Positions 1 to 6,004 of a stretch of DNA of 9,706 nucleotides are shown piece after piece; the first letter of the stretch is position 1; each line of letters starts with the position of its first letter. A program made the translations under genes and the position numbers. The notes beneath the pieces are model-generated. The model made no database searches, had not been told where the DNA came from, and was given only the letters and a program-made list of their open reading frames with translations. The DNA lies in contig JBIOTP010000014.1 in the NCBI GenBank assembly GCA_044865965.1, forward strand, positions 1 through 9,706, read 5' to 3'. Source of the stretch: Solirubrobacter sp044865965 (GTDB lineage: Bacteria; Actinomycetota; Thermoleophilia; Solirubrobacterales; Solirubrobacteraceae).

Positions 1-575
1 TGCCACAGGTAGGAGTTGGCGAAGAGCGCGTGCCACGGGTGGACCTCGACGACCTGGCCGGCGCGCAGCGTGAACCCCGACGGGTGGTTCATCCAGCCGT
101 TGACCGCGATCACCATCCAGGAGCCGGTGAAGCCCGTGATCACGATCGGGATCCCGCTCGCCAGATGGGCGCGCGGCGACAGCCGGTCCCAGCCGTAGAC
201 GTAGATCCCGATGAAGATCGCCTCCATGAAGAAGGAGAAGCCCTCGATCGCGAACCCGAGCCCGAACACGCTCCCGAAAGTGGCCGTGAAGTTCGGCCAC
301 AGCAGCCCCATCTCGAAGCTCAGGATCGTGCCGGTGATGACGCCGACCGCGAACAGCGCGACCATGATCCGCGTCCAGCGCCGCGCGAGCGTCCGGTAGA
401 CGTCGTCGCCGGTGCGCTGGTAGAGCCACTCCGTGAACAGGATCAGCGCCGGGAACGCGATCCCGAAGCAGACCAGCGGGATGTGGACGGCGAACGACAG
501 CGCCTGCATCTGGCGCGCCTCGAGCAGGTACTCCTGCTGGACGGGCTGCAGGGCGGTCGCGAGCACGGCGCGCAT
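1..575 (-). CDS. cydA: Cytochrome bd-type quinol oxidase subunit I, N-terminal part (3' end outside window)
   Basis: CydA carries the haems and the quinol site of the membrane-bound cytochrome bd terminal oxidase, which reduces O2 to water using quinol electrons. The 191 visible codons match its N-terminal third: an LSFAVHIPLV helix with His31 (equivalent to the conserved N-terminal haem ligand), then FEMGLLWPNF (residues 88-97), FAIEGFSFFMEAIFIGIY (108-125) with the conserved acidic residues Glu111 and Glu118, and GWDRLSPRAH (128-137). The Glu-Glu spacing and the EGFSFFMEAIF wording resemble the CioA-like, short-Q-loop class. The Q-loop, GRQPW motif and distal Met ligand lie beyond the left edge. 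The ATG at 575 has GGGAG only one base upstream; a GTG at 566 would sit 10 bases after it, so the true start may be 566. cydB would be expected outside the window, on the left. Divergent from the ALDH-like gene. Confidence 0.93.
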   Translation of the reverse strand, partial: MRAVLATALQPVQQEYLLEARQMQALSFAVHIPLVCFGIAFPALILFTEWLYQRTGDDVYRTLARRWTRIMVALFAVGVITGTILSFEMGLLWPNFTATFGSVFGLGFAIEGFSFFMEAIFIGIYVYGWDRLSPRAHLASGIPIVITGFTGSWMVIAVNGWMNHPSGFTLRAGQVVEVHPWHALFANSYLW

Positions 576-589
576 TCTCCCAGGCGCCT
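576..589. promoter_or_regulatory. Very short divergent intergenic gap between cydA and the ALDH-like gene
   Basis: Only 14 bases separate the two ATG start codons (575 on minus, 590 on plus). Both promoters must therefore lie inside the opposite coding sequence, overlap each other, or the true starts are further in (GTG 566 on minus, GTG 611 on plus, giving a 44-base gap). I see no convincing -35/-10 pair. The only ribosome-binding-like string is GGGAG on the minus strand (577-581). Confidence 0.35.
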
Positions 590-1849
590 ATGGGACGATC
601 GCTGCCGCCCGTGACCGACACGTTCTACGCCGTCGACCCGTCGACGCAGAAGCCGTTCGCGGAGATCCCGGAGACGCCGCCCGAGCTCGCCGGCGAGATG
701 GTCGCGGACGCCCGCCGGGCGCTCGAGGTCGAGCGCGAGTGGCGTGAGCCGCGCACCCGCGCGCGGGCGCTGGCCGCGCTCGCGCGCCGGCTCGAGGGCG
801 AGGCGCCGGCGCTCGCCGAGCTCGAGTGCCGCGACACCGGCCTCCCGCTGTCCAAGGCCCGCGCGGCCGTCGCCGCCGCCGTCCGCGACCTCGACGGGTG
901 CGCGGGCGCCATCGAGCAGGGCCGCGTCGTCCCGCACGGGCCCGGCGTGCTCGAGTACACGGCGCGCGAGCCGTGGGGCGTGTGCGCGGTGATCCTCGCG
1001 CCGGCCGACCCGCTGCGGGTCAGCGCACGCCGCGCCGCGCCGGCGCTGGGCGCCGGGAACGCCGTGATCCTCAAGCCGTCCGCGCACGCCTCGATCGCGC
1101 CGCTGCGGCTCGCCGAGCTCGCGGAGGAGGCGGGCGTGCCGCGCGGGATGCTCCAGGTGGCGACCGGCGGCGACGCGGCCGGCGCCGCGCTCGTCGAGCA
1201 CGCGGGCGTCGACCACGTGACGTTCGCCGGCTCGGCCGCGAGCAGCGCGGCGGTGGCGGCCGCGTGCGCGCGGCGGCTCGCGCCGCTCGCGCTCGAGCCG
1301 GCCGGCGGGCCGGTCGCCGTGCTGTTCGCGGACGCCGACCTCGAGCGGGCGGTGAAGGCGCTGCTCTGCGAGCTGCGGGCCGGCCCGCGGGTGCTCGTCG
1401 AGCGCGCGCTACACGACGAGGCGATCGAGCGGCTCGAGGCGGCCGTGCGGGCGCTCACGGTCCGCCCGGCGATCGAGGACCCGGACGTCGGCCCGCTGAT
1501 CTCGGAGCACGCGCTGGACCGCACGCTGGCGCTGCTCGACGGCGCGGCGATCGTCTGCGGCGGCGGCCGGCGCGGCGGGCTGTTCCTCGAGCCGGCGCTG
1601 GTGACCGGCGCGCACGCCGCGATCCCCGGGCCGGTGCTGTGCGCGGCGGCGTTCGACGACGAGCACGAGGCGGTCGCGCTCGCCGGGAGCCCCGTGGTGT
1701 CGGTCTGGACGCGCGACCTCGCGCGCGGGCACCGCGTCGCCGACGGCGTCAGGGCCGACTGCGTGCTCGTCAACTCCGCGGGCGGCCCCGACGGCGTCGA
1801 CGCGCTGCCCGCCTACTCGCGCGCCAAGCGCGTGCTGGTCCGCTACTGA
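590..1849 (+). CDS. Aldehyde dehydrogenase-fold protein lacking catalytic residues (probable pseudoenzyme)
   Basis: The 419-residue product aligns along its length with NAD(P)-dependent aldehyde dehydrogenases (usually about 480-500 residues). Recognisable parts are an N-terminal YAVDPSTQKPFAEIPE (residues 13-28), GNAVILKPS (156-164) with cofactor Lys162, TFAGS (211-215, normally FTGS), LALEPAGGPVAVLFADADLE (233-252) with the general-base Glu236, DVGPLIS (299-305) and SVWTRDLARGHRVADGVRA. Key features are gone. The oxyanion-hole Asn of the usual PWNFP is replaced by APADP (137-141). The FxNxGQxC segment with the nucleophilic Cys is deleted between residues about 257 and 264. The cofactor Glu of EEIFGPV is Ala in AAIPGPV (343-349). 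The C-terminal PFGG motif is missing. The frame is intact with strong coding bias, so it looks maintained rather than decaying. No clear ribosome-binding site precedes ATG 590; GTG 611 is an alternative start. Function unknown; dehydrogenase activity is unlikely. Confidence 0.85.
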   Translation: MGRSLPPVTDTFYAVDPSTQKPFAEIPETPPELAGEMVADARRALEVEREWREPRTRARALAALARRLEGEAPALAELECRDTGLPLSKARAAVAAAVRDLDGCAGAIEQGRVVPHGPGVLEYTAREPWGVCAVILAPADPLRVSARRAAPALGAGNAVILKPSAHASIAPLRLAELAEEAGVPRGMLQVATGGDAAGAALVEHAGVDHVTFAGSAASSAAVAAACARRLAPLALEPAGGPVAVLFADADLERAVKALLCELRAGPRVLVERALHDEAIERLEAAVRALTVRPAIEDPDVGPLISEHALDRTLALLDGAAIVCGGGRRGGLFLEPALVTGAHAAIPGPVLCAAAFDDEHEAVALAGSPVVSVWTRDLARGHRVADGVRADCVLVNSAGGPDGVDALPAYSRAKRVLVRY

Positions 1850-1918
1850 CCTGCCGGTACGCGGTGCGACGGACGTGCGCCTCGGCGCGACACAGGTTGC
1901 CGCTCAGGAGACCAAACC

Positions 1919-1946
1919 TTGAACGGGGTCTGACCCCGTTTATGTG
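1919..1946 (+). promoter_or_regulatory. Weak candidate promoter for the glycoside hydrolase gene
   Basis: TTGAAC (1919-1924) and TATGTG (1941-1946) are separated by 16 bases and resemble a weak sigma-70-type -35/-10 pair inside a locally AT-richer island, 46 bases upstream of the ATG at 1992. The spacer is almost entirely the 1922-1940 palindrome, so the site could be controlled by a dimeric DNA-binding protein. The -10 match is poor, and the palindrome may instead be a terminator or a dispersed repeat. Confidence 0.2.
1922..1940. repeat. Perfect 19-base palindrome (AACGGGGTC-T-GACCCCGTT)
   Basis: Two 9-base arms flank a single central T with no mismatch. As RNA it would fold as a 7-bp GC-rich stem (AACGGGG/CCCCGTT) with a 5-base loop, followed by TTT at 1939-1941 on the plus strand. 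It therefore could terminate the ALDH-like transcript, although the T-tract is short. The GGGGTCAGACCCC-type core also resembles small dispersed palindromes I recall from many bacterial genomes, often discussed as REP-like elements moved by Y1 transposases. That link is from memory and cannot be tested with one copy. Confidence 0.6.
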
Positions 1947-1991
1947 GCTTTATGAACGCAACTCGGGCGTGGCGGGGCGCGTTCCGCTCGC

Positions 1992-3404
1992 ATGCCCCGT
2001 CTGCTCGCTGCCGCGTTGCTGCTCGTCGTCCTGATCGCCACGCCCGCCAAGGCGGCGGGCCCGACGGTCGGGATCGCCGACGACCGCGTCCTGCTGGGCG
2101 GCGGCGCCGAGGCGGACCGGGCCGTGAAGGAGTGGCGCCGGCTCGGGATCCAGGACGTGCGGATCTACGCGCTGTGGTCGCGGATCGCGCCCGGCGCCGG
2201 GCGCCGCACGCGGCCGGCCGGGTTCGACGGCGCCGACCCGGCGTCGCCGGGCTACGACTGGAGCGCGCTGGATGCGGCGGTGGACCGCGTCTCGAACGCG
2301 GACATGCGGCCGATGCTCACGATCACCGGCCCGGGGCCGCTGTGGACGAGCAGCGAGCCGCGGCGCGACGACCCGCGCTTCGAGCCCGACCCCGCGGAGT
2401 ACGCCGCGTTCGCCGAGGCGGTCGCAACGCGCTACGGCGACCGCGTCGACCGCTACATCCTCTGGAACGAGCCGAACCTCTCGTCATGGCTGCGCCCGCA
2501 GGCGAGCTGCACACGCTCCGGCTGCACGCCGATCGCGCCGCACCTCTACCGCGAGCTGGTGCGCGCCGCCTATCCCGCGGTGCACGCGGCCGACCCCGGC
2601 GCGCAGGTCCTGATCGGCGCCATGTCCTCACGCGGGAGCGACCTGCTGCGCTCGGGCTCGGCGGAGCGCCCGCTGGTCTTCGCCCGCGCGCTCGGTTGCA
2701 TGACGGCGCGCTTCGCGCGCATCCGCTCCGGCCGCTGCCGGTCCTTCCACCCGGCGACCGCGGACGGCTTCGCGTTCCATCCCCACGGCGTCCTGACCGC
2801 CCCCGACAGGCCGTTCCCGAACCCCGACGACGTCGACCTCGCCTCGCTGCCGCGCCTGGAGTCCACGCTCGACCGGCTCCAGCGGGCGGGCGCCCTGCGG
2901 CCGACGACCAGCCGGTTCAACCTCTTCCTCGACGAGTACGGCTACCAGACGGACCCGCCGGACCGCTTCGCCGGCGTCTCCGCCGCGACGCAGGACGCCT
3001 GGCTCCAGAAGGCCGCCTACCTGGCCTGGCGCGACAAGCGCGTGAAGCTCTTCACGCAGTACATCTGGCGCGACGAGCCGATCAGCGCCGCGGGCGCCGG
3101 CTGGCAGTCCGGGCTGCGCTACGCCGATGGGCGGGCCAAGCCGAGCCTCGGACACTTCGCCACCCCGTTCGTCGTGGACGCCGCCCGCAGCCGCCTGTGG
3201 GGGCAGGCGCGGCGCGCCGACGCGCCCGAGGTGACCGTCGAGCGGCGGCTGGCCGGGAGCGCGCGCTGGCGCACGGTCGCGACCGTGCGGCCCGACTCCC
3301 AGGGCTACTGGAGCCTGACGACGCGGCTCGTGCGCGGCGCCTCCTACCGCTACCTCGCCGCCGGGGCGACGAGCGCCATCGTCAGACGACCTCGAAGTGC
3401 ATGA
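1992..3404 (+). CDS. Secreted glycoside hydrolase-like protein (clan GH-A type TIM barrel)
   Basis: The 470-residue product begins with a clear signal peptide (MPRLLAAALLLVVLIATPAKA, cleavage near residues 21-22), so it is exported. A (beta/alpha)8-type barrel follows: RRLGIQDVRIYALWSRIAP (49-67) is typical of an early barrel strand, YILWNEPN (155-162) supplies the likely acid/base Glu160, and LFLDEYGYQT (311-320) supplies the likely nucleophile Glu315. This layout fits GH5/GH39-like cellulase-family proteins; the substrate cannot be read from sequence. Cys173/Cys178 and Cys236/Cys249 could form disulfides. Residues about 398-462 form a small C-terminal beta domain (LWGQARR...VTVERR...GYWSLTTRL...YRYLAAG), common on actinobacterial exported enzymes. 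No good ribosome-binding site precedes the ATG, but the signal peptide fixes the start. The last 23 bases overlap the end of the convergent M15 gene. Confidence 0.85.
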   Translation: MPRLLAAALLLVVLIATPAKAAGPTVGIADDRVLLGGGAEADRAVKEWRRLGIQDVRIYALWSRIAPGAGRRTRPAGFDGADPASPGYDWSALDAAVDRVSNADMRPMLTITGPGPLWTSSEPRRDDPRFEPDPAEYAAFAEAVATRYGDRVDRYILWNEPNLSSWLRPQASCTRSGCTPIAPHLYRELVRAAYPAVHAADPGAQVLIGAMSSRGSDLLRSGSAERPLVFARALGCMTARFARIRSGRCRSFHPATADGFAFHPHGVLTAPDRPFPNPDDVDLASLPRLESTLDRLQRAGALRPTTSRFNLFLDEYGYQTDPPDRFAGVSAATQDAWLQKAAYLAWRDKRVKLFTQYIWRDEPISAAGAGWQSGLRYADGRAKPSLGHFATPFVVDAARSRLWGQARRADAPEVTVERRLAGSARWRTVATVRPDSQGYWSLTTRLVRGASYRYLAAGATSAIVRRPRSA

Positions 3405-4704
3405 AGTCCTTGACGCCCTCGTAGTCGCCGCCCCACCGCAGCCCCGCCGCCTTCATCGCCTCCACGAGGTCCTTGTTGAGATCGAGGAACCCGCGCTGCG
3501 CGTAGCCGCGCAGCGTGTCGCCCTCGCGCGCCTTGATCGCGTCGTCGAGCTTCTTCTGGCGCTTCTTGATCGTCAGCTCGGTCGCCTTGATCTCCTTCTT
3601 GTCGGCGGCGATCTTGGCCTTCGGGTTCTTCACGCCCGCGACCGGCACGCCGCTGTCCAGGAGATCGATCTCCTGCTGGAGCTTCTCGATCTTGCCGTTG
3701 AGCCCGTCGATCTCCGTCTCGAGCTTGTCGACGGCGGCGTCGAGCGCCTCGAAGTGCTTGAGCTCCGCCTGCAGCGTCTTGCGCTTGGCGATCGTGGACT
3801 TGAGGCGGGCCTGGGTGGCCTTCAGCTCGGCCTGCGCCGCCTTGCGCTTGGCGACGTCCTCCTTGGTCGCCTTCTTGCCGGTCGGAAGCCCGGCGAGCTC
3901 CTCGGCCTGCGCCTTGGCGAGCTCCTGGATCTCCAGCTCGTCGGACTCGAAGCCCTCGACGCGGTCCTCCATGCCCTCCTTGCTGTAGAGGTCCTGGAAG
4001 ATCCGGCTCGCGTCGGCCGCCGAGTCATAGGAGTCCATCCCGCGCCCGGCGCCCGGGTTCTTCGCCTCGATGTCATAGCCGGTGAGCGCGGTGATGACGT
4101 CGCGGTTGTGCTGGCCCAGGAGCCGCGGGTTGGTGAGCTCGTCGATGTCGACCGCCTTGCCGTCGGCGTGGTTGCTCCACTGCCCGCCGGTCTGGGTGCG
4201 CGGGTTGAAGGCCCACATCTTGCGGAACGGGGCGTCGGCGTAGCCCTGCGTGCGCAGGTTGGTCTCGGCCGTCGCCATGGCGCTCGCGAGTGACTGGTGG
4301 GCCGGGCTCTTGTGCCCGTAGAGCGTGGCCGTGACGATGTTCTCGGACACGTACTTGAGCGGGCGCTTGATCCCGTGCGCCTTGTACAGCGGGCACAGCG
4401 TGTCGTACCGGAACTTCTTGTTGCCGACCGGACGGTCGGGCCCCTCGAAGTAGTGCTGGGCCTTCGCGAACGCCGGGTCGTTCCAGTCGGCCTCCCATTG
4501 CTGCTCGTCGGTCAGGGGCGCGGGAGGCGCGACGGGCTGGCGCAGGAGGCGGCCGAACGCCTGGTTGCCGAGCGCGCGCGGGAGCGTGAGCGGGTCGCGC
4601 CCCGCGACCTTCTCGGCGGGGGGCTCGGGCTCCCCCCGGCGGCGCCGATGGATCTGATGGACTGGTTCTCTCACGGGTGTGCGCGAGCATACGCGGACGG
4701 CCAC
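3382..4704 (-). CDS. M15-type peptidoglycan peptidase with coiled-coil insertion; candidate eCIS-associated effector
   Basis: The 440-residue product has three parts. Residues 1-60 form a basic, Pro/Arg-rich leader with no signal peptide, containing LPRALGNQAFGRLLRQ (41-56), which resembles the L(Q)RxxGNxAVxxLL motif near the N-terminus of many eCIS-associated actinobacterial proteins. Residues about 120-235 hold the first half of an M15 metallopeptidase: WSNHADGKAVDID (176-188) gives zinc ligands His179 and Asp186. The second half is at the very end: RWGGDYEGVKDFMHFE (423-438), with catalytic Asp433 and third zinc ligand His436, as in M15C L-alanyl-D-glutamate or D-Ala-D-Ala peptidases. Between them, residues about 250-395 are Lys/Glu/Ala/Leu-rich heptads, a long coiled coil broken at SGVPVAGVKNPK (351-362), probably a helical hairpin. 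The start is GTG 4704 (GTG 4674 is an alternative), with no visible ribosome-binding site. All catalytic residues are present, so cell-wall cleavage is likely; delivery by an injection system is inference. Confidence 0.85.
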   Translation of the reverse strand: MAVRVCSRTPVREPVHQIHRRRRGEPEPPAEKVAGRDPLTLPRALGNQAFGRLLRQPVAPPAPLTDEQQWEADWNDPAFAKAQHYFEGPDRPVGNKKFRYDTLCPLYKAHGIKRPLKYVSENIVTATLYGHKSPAHQSLASAMATAETNLRTQGYADAPFRKMWAFNPRTQTGGQWSNHADGKAVDIDELTNPRLLGQHNRDVITALTGYDIEAKNPGAGRGMDSYDSAADASRIFQDLYSKEGMEDRVEGFESDELEIQELAKAQAEELAGLPTGKKATKEDVAKRKAAQAELKATQARLKSTIAKRKTLQAELKHFEALDAAVDKLETEIDGLNGKIEKLQQEIDLLDSGVPVAGVKNPKAKIAADKKEIKATELTIKKRQKKLDDAIKAREGDTLRGYAQRGFLDLNKDLVEAMKAAGLRWGGDYEGVKDFMHFEVV

Positions 4705-4715
4705 CAGGGGACAAC

Positions 4716-4721
4716 GGAAAG
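4716..4721 (+). promoter_or_regulatory. Ribosome-binding site of corA
   Basis: GGAAAG lies six bases upstream of the ATG at 4728. It decides that start over an in-frame upstream GTG at 4677, which would add 17 residues unlike the family and would overlap the divergent M15 gene. Confidence 0.65.
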
Positions 4722-4727
4722 CGAGCC

Positions 4728-5702
4728 ATGATCGTCGACTGCGCCCATTACAAGGACGGGCGCCGCCAGCACGAGGGGAGGATGGATCCCCGCGAGGCGG
4801 CCGCGATCTGCCAGCGGGAGCCGGGCTTCGTGTGGCTGGGCATGGTGGAGCCCGAGGCGGAGGAGCTCGAGTCCATCCAGACGATCTTCGGCCTCCATGA
4901 GCTGGCGGTCGAGGACGCCCAGAGCTTCCACCTGAGGCCCAAGTTCGAGCAGTACGACGGGCGGGTCGCGTTCGTCGTCCTGCGGACCGCGCGCTATGTC
5001 GACGAGCGCGAGGAGGTCGAGTTCGGCGAGATCTCGATGTTCATCGGCCCCGGCTTCGTGATCACCGTGCGCCAGGGCGTGGCCAGCGACCTGCACGGCG
5101 CGCGGCTGCGGCTCGAGCAGCGGCCGGCGCTGCTCGAGGAGGGCCCGGCGGCGGTGCTGTGGGCGATCCTCGACAAGGTCGTCGACGACTACGCGCCGGT
5201 CGTCGAGGGCCTCGAGGGCGACATCGAGGAGGTCGAGCACACGGTGTTCTCCGGCGCCGCCGCGCCGACCCAGCGGATCTACCTGCTGCGCCGCGAGGTG
5301 AGCGACTTCTATCGCGCCGTGCACCCGCTGCTCGGGCCGGCGGCGGCGATCACGCAGGGCGGCGTGCTGGAGATCGGCGACGGGCTGCGCCAGTACTTCC
5401 GCGACGTCGATGACCACCTCAAGCTCGTCAACGAGGAGATCGTCGCCCAGCGCGACCTGCTGACGACGATCCTGCAGGCCAACATGGCCGTGATCTCGGT
5501 GGAGCAGAACCACGTCGTGCGCAGGATCTCGGCGTGGGCGGCGATCATCACCGTGCCGACGTTCATCGCGTCCTTCTACGGCATGAACTTCCAGCACATG
5601 CCGGAGCTGCGCTGGCACGCCGCCTACCCCGGCGTGATCGCGCTGATGGTGCTGGCAGCGGTCGCGCTCTACGGCTCGTTCAAGCGCGCGAACTGGCTGT
5701 GA
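4728..5702 (+). CDS. corA: CorA family Mg2+/Co2+ channel
   Basis: CorA is a homopentameric inner-membrane channel that takes up Mg2+ (and Co2+), gated by cytoplasmic Mg2+. The 324-residue product has the usual length and layout: an N-terminal alpha/beta cytoplasmic domain (1 to about 140, including FVWLGMVEPEAEELESI and FHLRPKFEQYDGRVAFVVL), a long stalk-helix region (about 140-266) with DDYAPVVEGLEGDIEEVE, then two C-terminal membrane helices (about 267-284 and 300-316). The signature YGMNF (284-288; GMN 285-287) ends the first membrane helix and is followed by the periplasmic loop QHMPELRWHAAYP, then the basic tail KRANWL. The loop and tail closely resemble the Thermotoga CorA style. A Mg2+ role is expected from the family; Co2+ or Ni2+ transport cannot be excluded. 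It is divergent from the M15 gene with 23 bases between starts, so their promoter regions overlap. Its last 23 bases overlap the P450 remnant on the other strand. Confidence 0.95.
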   Translation: MIVDCAHYKDGRRQHEGRMDPREAAAICQREPGFVWLGMVEPEAEELESIQTIFGLHELAVEDAQSFHLRPKFEQYDGRVAFVVLRTARYVDEREEVEFGEISMFIGPGFVITVRQGVASDLHGARLRLEQRPALLEEGPAAVLWAILDKVVDDYAPVVEGLEGDIEEVEHTVFSGAAAPTQRIYLLRREVSDFYRAVHPLLGPAAAITQGGVLEIGDGLRQYFRDVDDHLKLVNEEIVAQRDLLTTILQANMAVISVEQNHVVRRISAWAAIITVPTFIASFYGMNFQHMPELRWHAAYPGVIALMVLAAVALYGSFKRANWL

Positions 5703-6002
5703 GCTCCCAGCGGACGGGCAGCGCGTCGAGCCCGTAGATGCCGTCGATCGAGCCGTAGGCCGGCTCGCCGTCCGGGGCCAGGTCCGGCATCCGCGGCGCG
5801 AGGAACGCGAGCGCCTCCTGCACGCGCGGCTGCGCAGGAAGAACTCGCCGGCCTCGCGCTCGAGCGCGATGAAGCCCAGCGGCATCGACGCCAGCCAGCC
5901 CTGCGCCCGCACCTCGCGCAGCGCCGCGTGGAAGCGCGGCCCGCGCAGCGTCGGGTCCACGTAGTCGAAGGAGGGGAGCTCGAGCTCGCCGACGGCCGGC
6001 AT
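5680..6002 (-). pseudogene. Cytochrome P450 remnant with large internal deletion
   Basis: The start at 6002 encodes LELPSFDYVDPTLRGPRFH (residues 7-25), then ALREVRAQGWLASMPLGFIA and REAGEFFLR (49-57), the typical beginning of an actinobacterial P450. After about 5826 this frame turns into Arg/Ser/Cys-rich nonsense. A different frame, from 5826 to a TGA at 5682-5680, reads RVQEALAFLAPRMPDL, then DGEPAYGSIDGIYGLDALPV and RW, the typical last 40 residues of the same family. About 330 residues between them, including the I-helix, ExxR motif and haem-binding Cys loop, are absent and the join is out of frame. This is a deletion scar and cannot bind haem. The start overlaps the amidase stop (TGATG), showing the P450 was once the next gene in that operon. 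The end overlaps corA by 23 bases. Read literally, the N-terminal frame stays open far into the corA antisense strand, which I regard as meaningless. Confidence 0.8.
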
Positions 6003-6004
6003 CA
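6000..6004 (-). promoter_or_regulatory. TGATG stop/start overlap (translational coupling)
   Basis: The amidase stop codon TGA (6004-6002) shares its A with the ATG (6002-6000) of the P450 remnant. Such overlaps are typical of co-translated operon neighbours and support the view that the amidase and the P450 were expressed together before the deletion. Confidence 0.7.

Noticed and set aside
625..1773. A 382-codon minus-strand open frame opposite the ALDH-like gene.
   Set aside because: Ser/Ala/Thr-rich low-complexity product with no motif; it is a shadow of the ALDH-like frame.
590..1849. The ALDH-like gene as an active aldehyde dehydrogenase.
   Set aside because: No Cys in a GQxC context, PWN Asn absent, EEIFGPV Glu replaced. 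Cys260 is nearby but its context (LLCELRAG) does not fit the nucleophile loop.
1952..3424. A 490-codon plus-strand open frame overlapping the glycoside hydrolase.
   Set aside because: Composition is Arg/Pro/Ala-rich with no recognisable domain, while the frame from 1992 has a signal peptide and catalytic motifs.
3397..4293. A Leu/Val/Arg-rich plus-strand open frame opposite the M15 gene.
   Set aside because: The Leu-rich pattern is the antisense of Lys/Glu/Gln codons of the coiled coil (AAG/GAG read as CTT/CTC), not a leucine-rich repeat protein.
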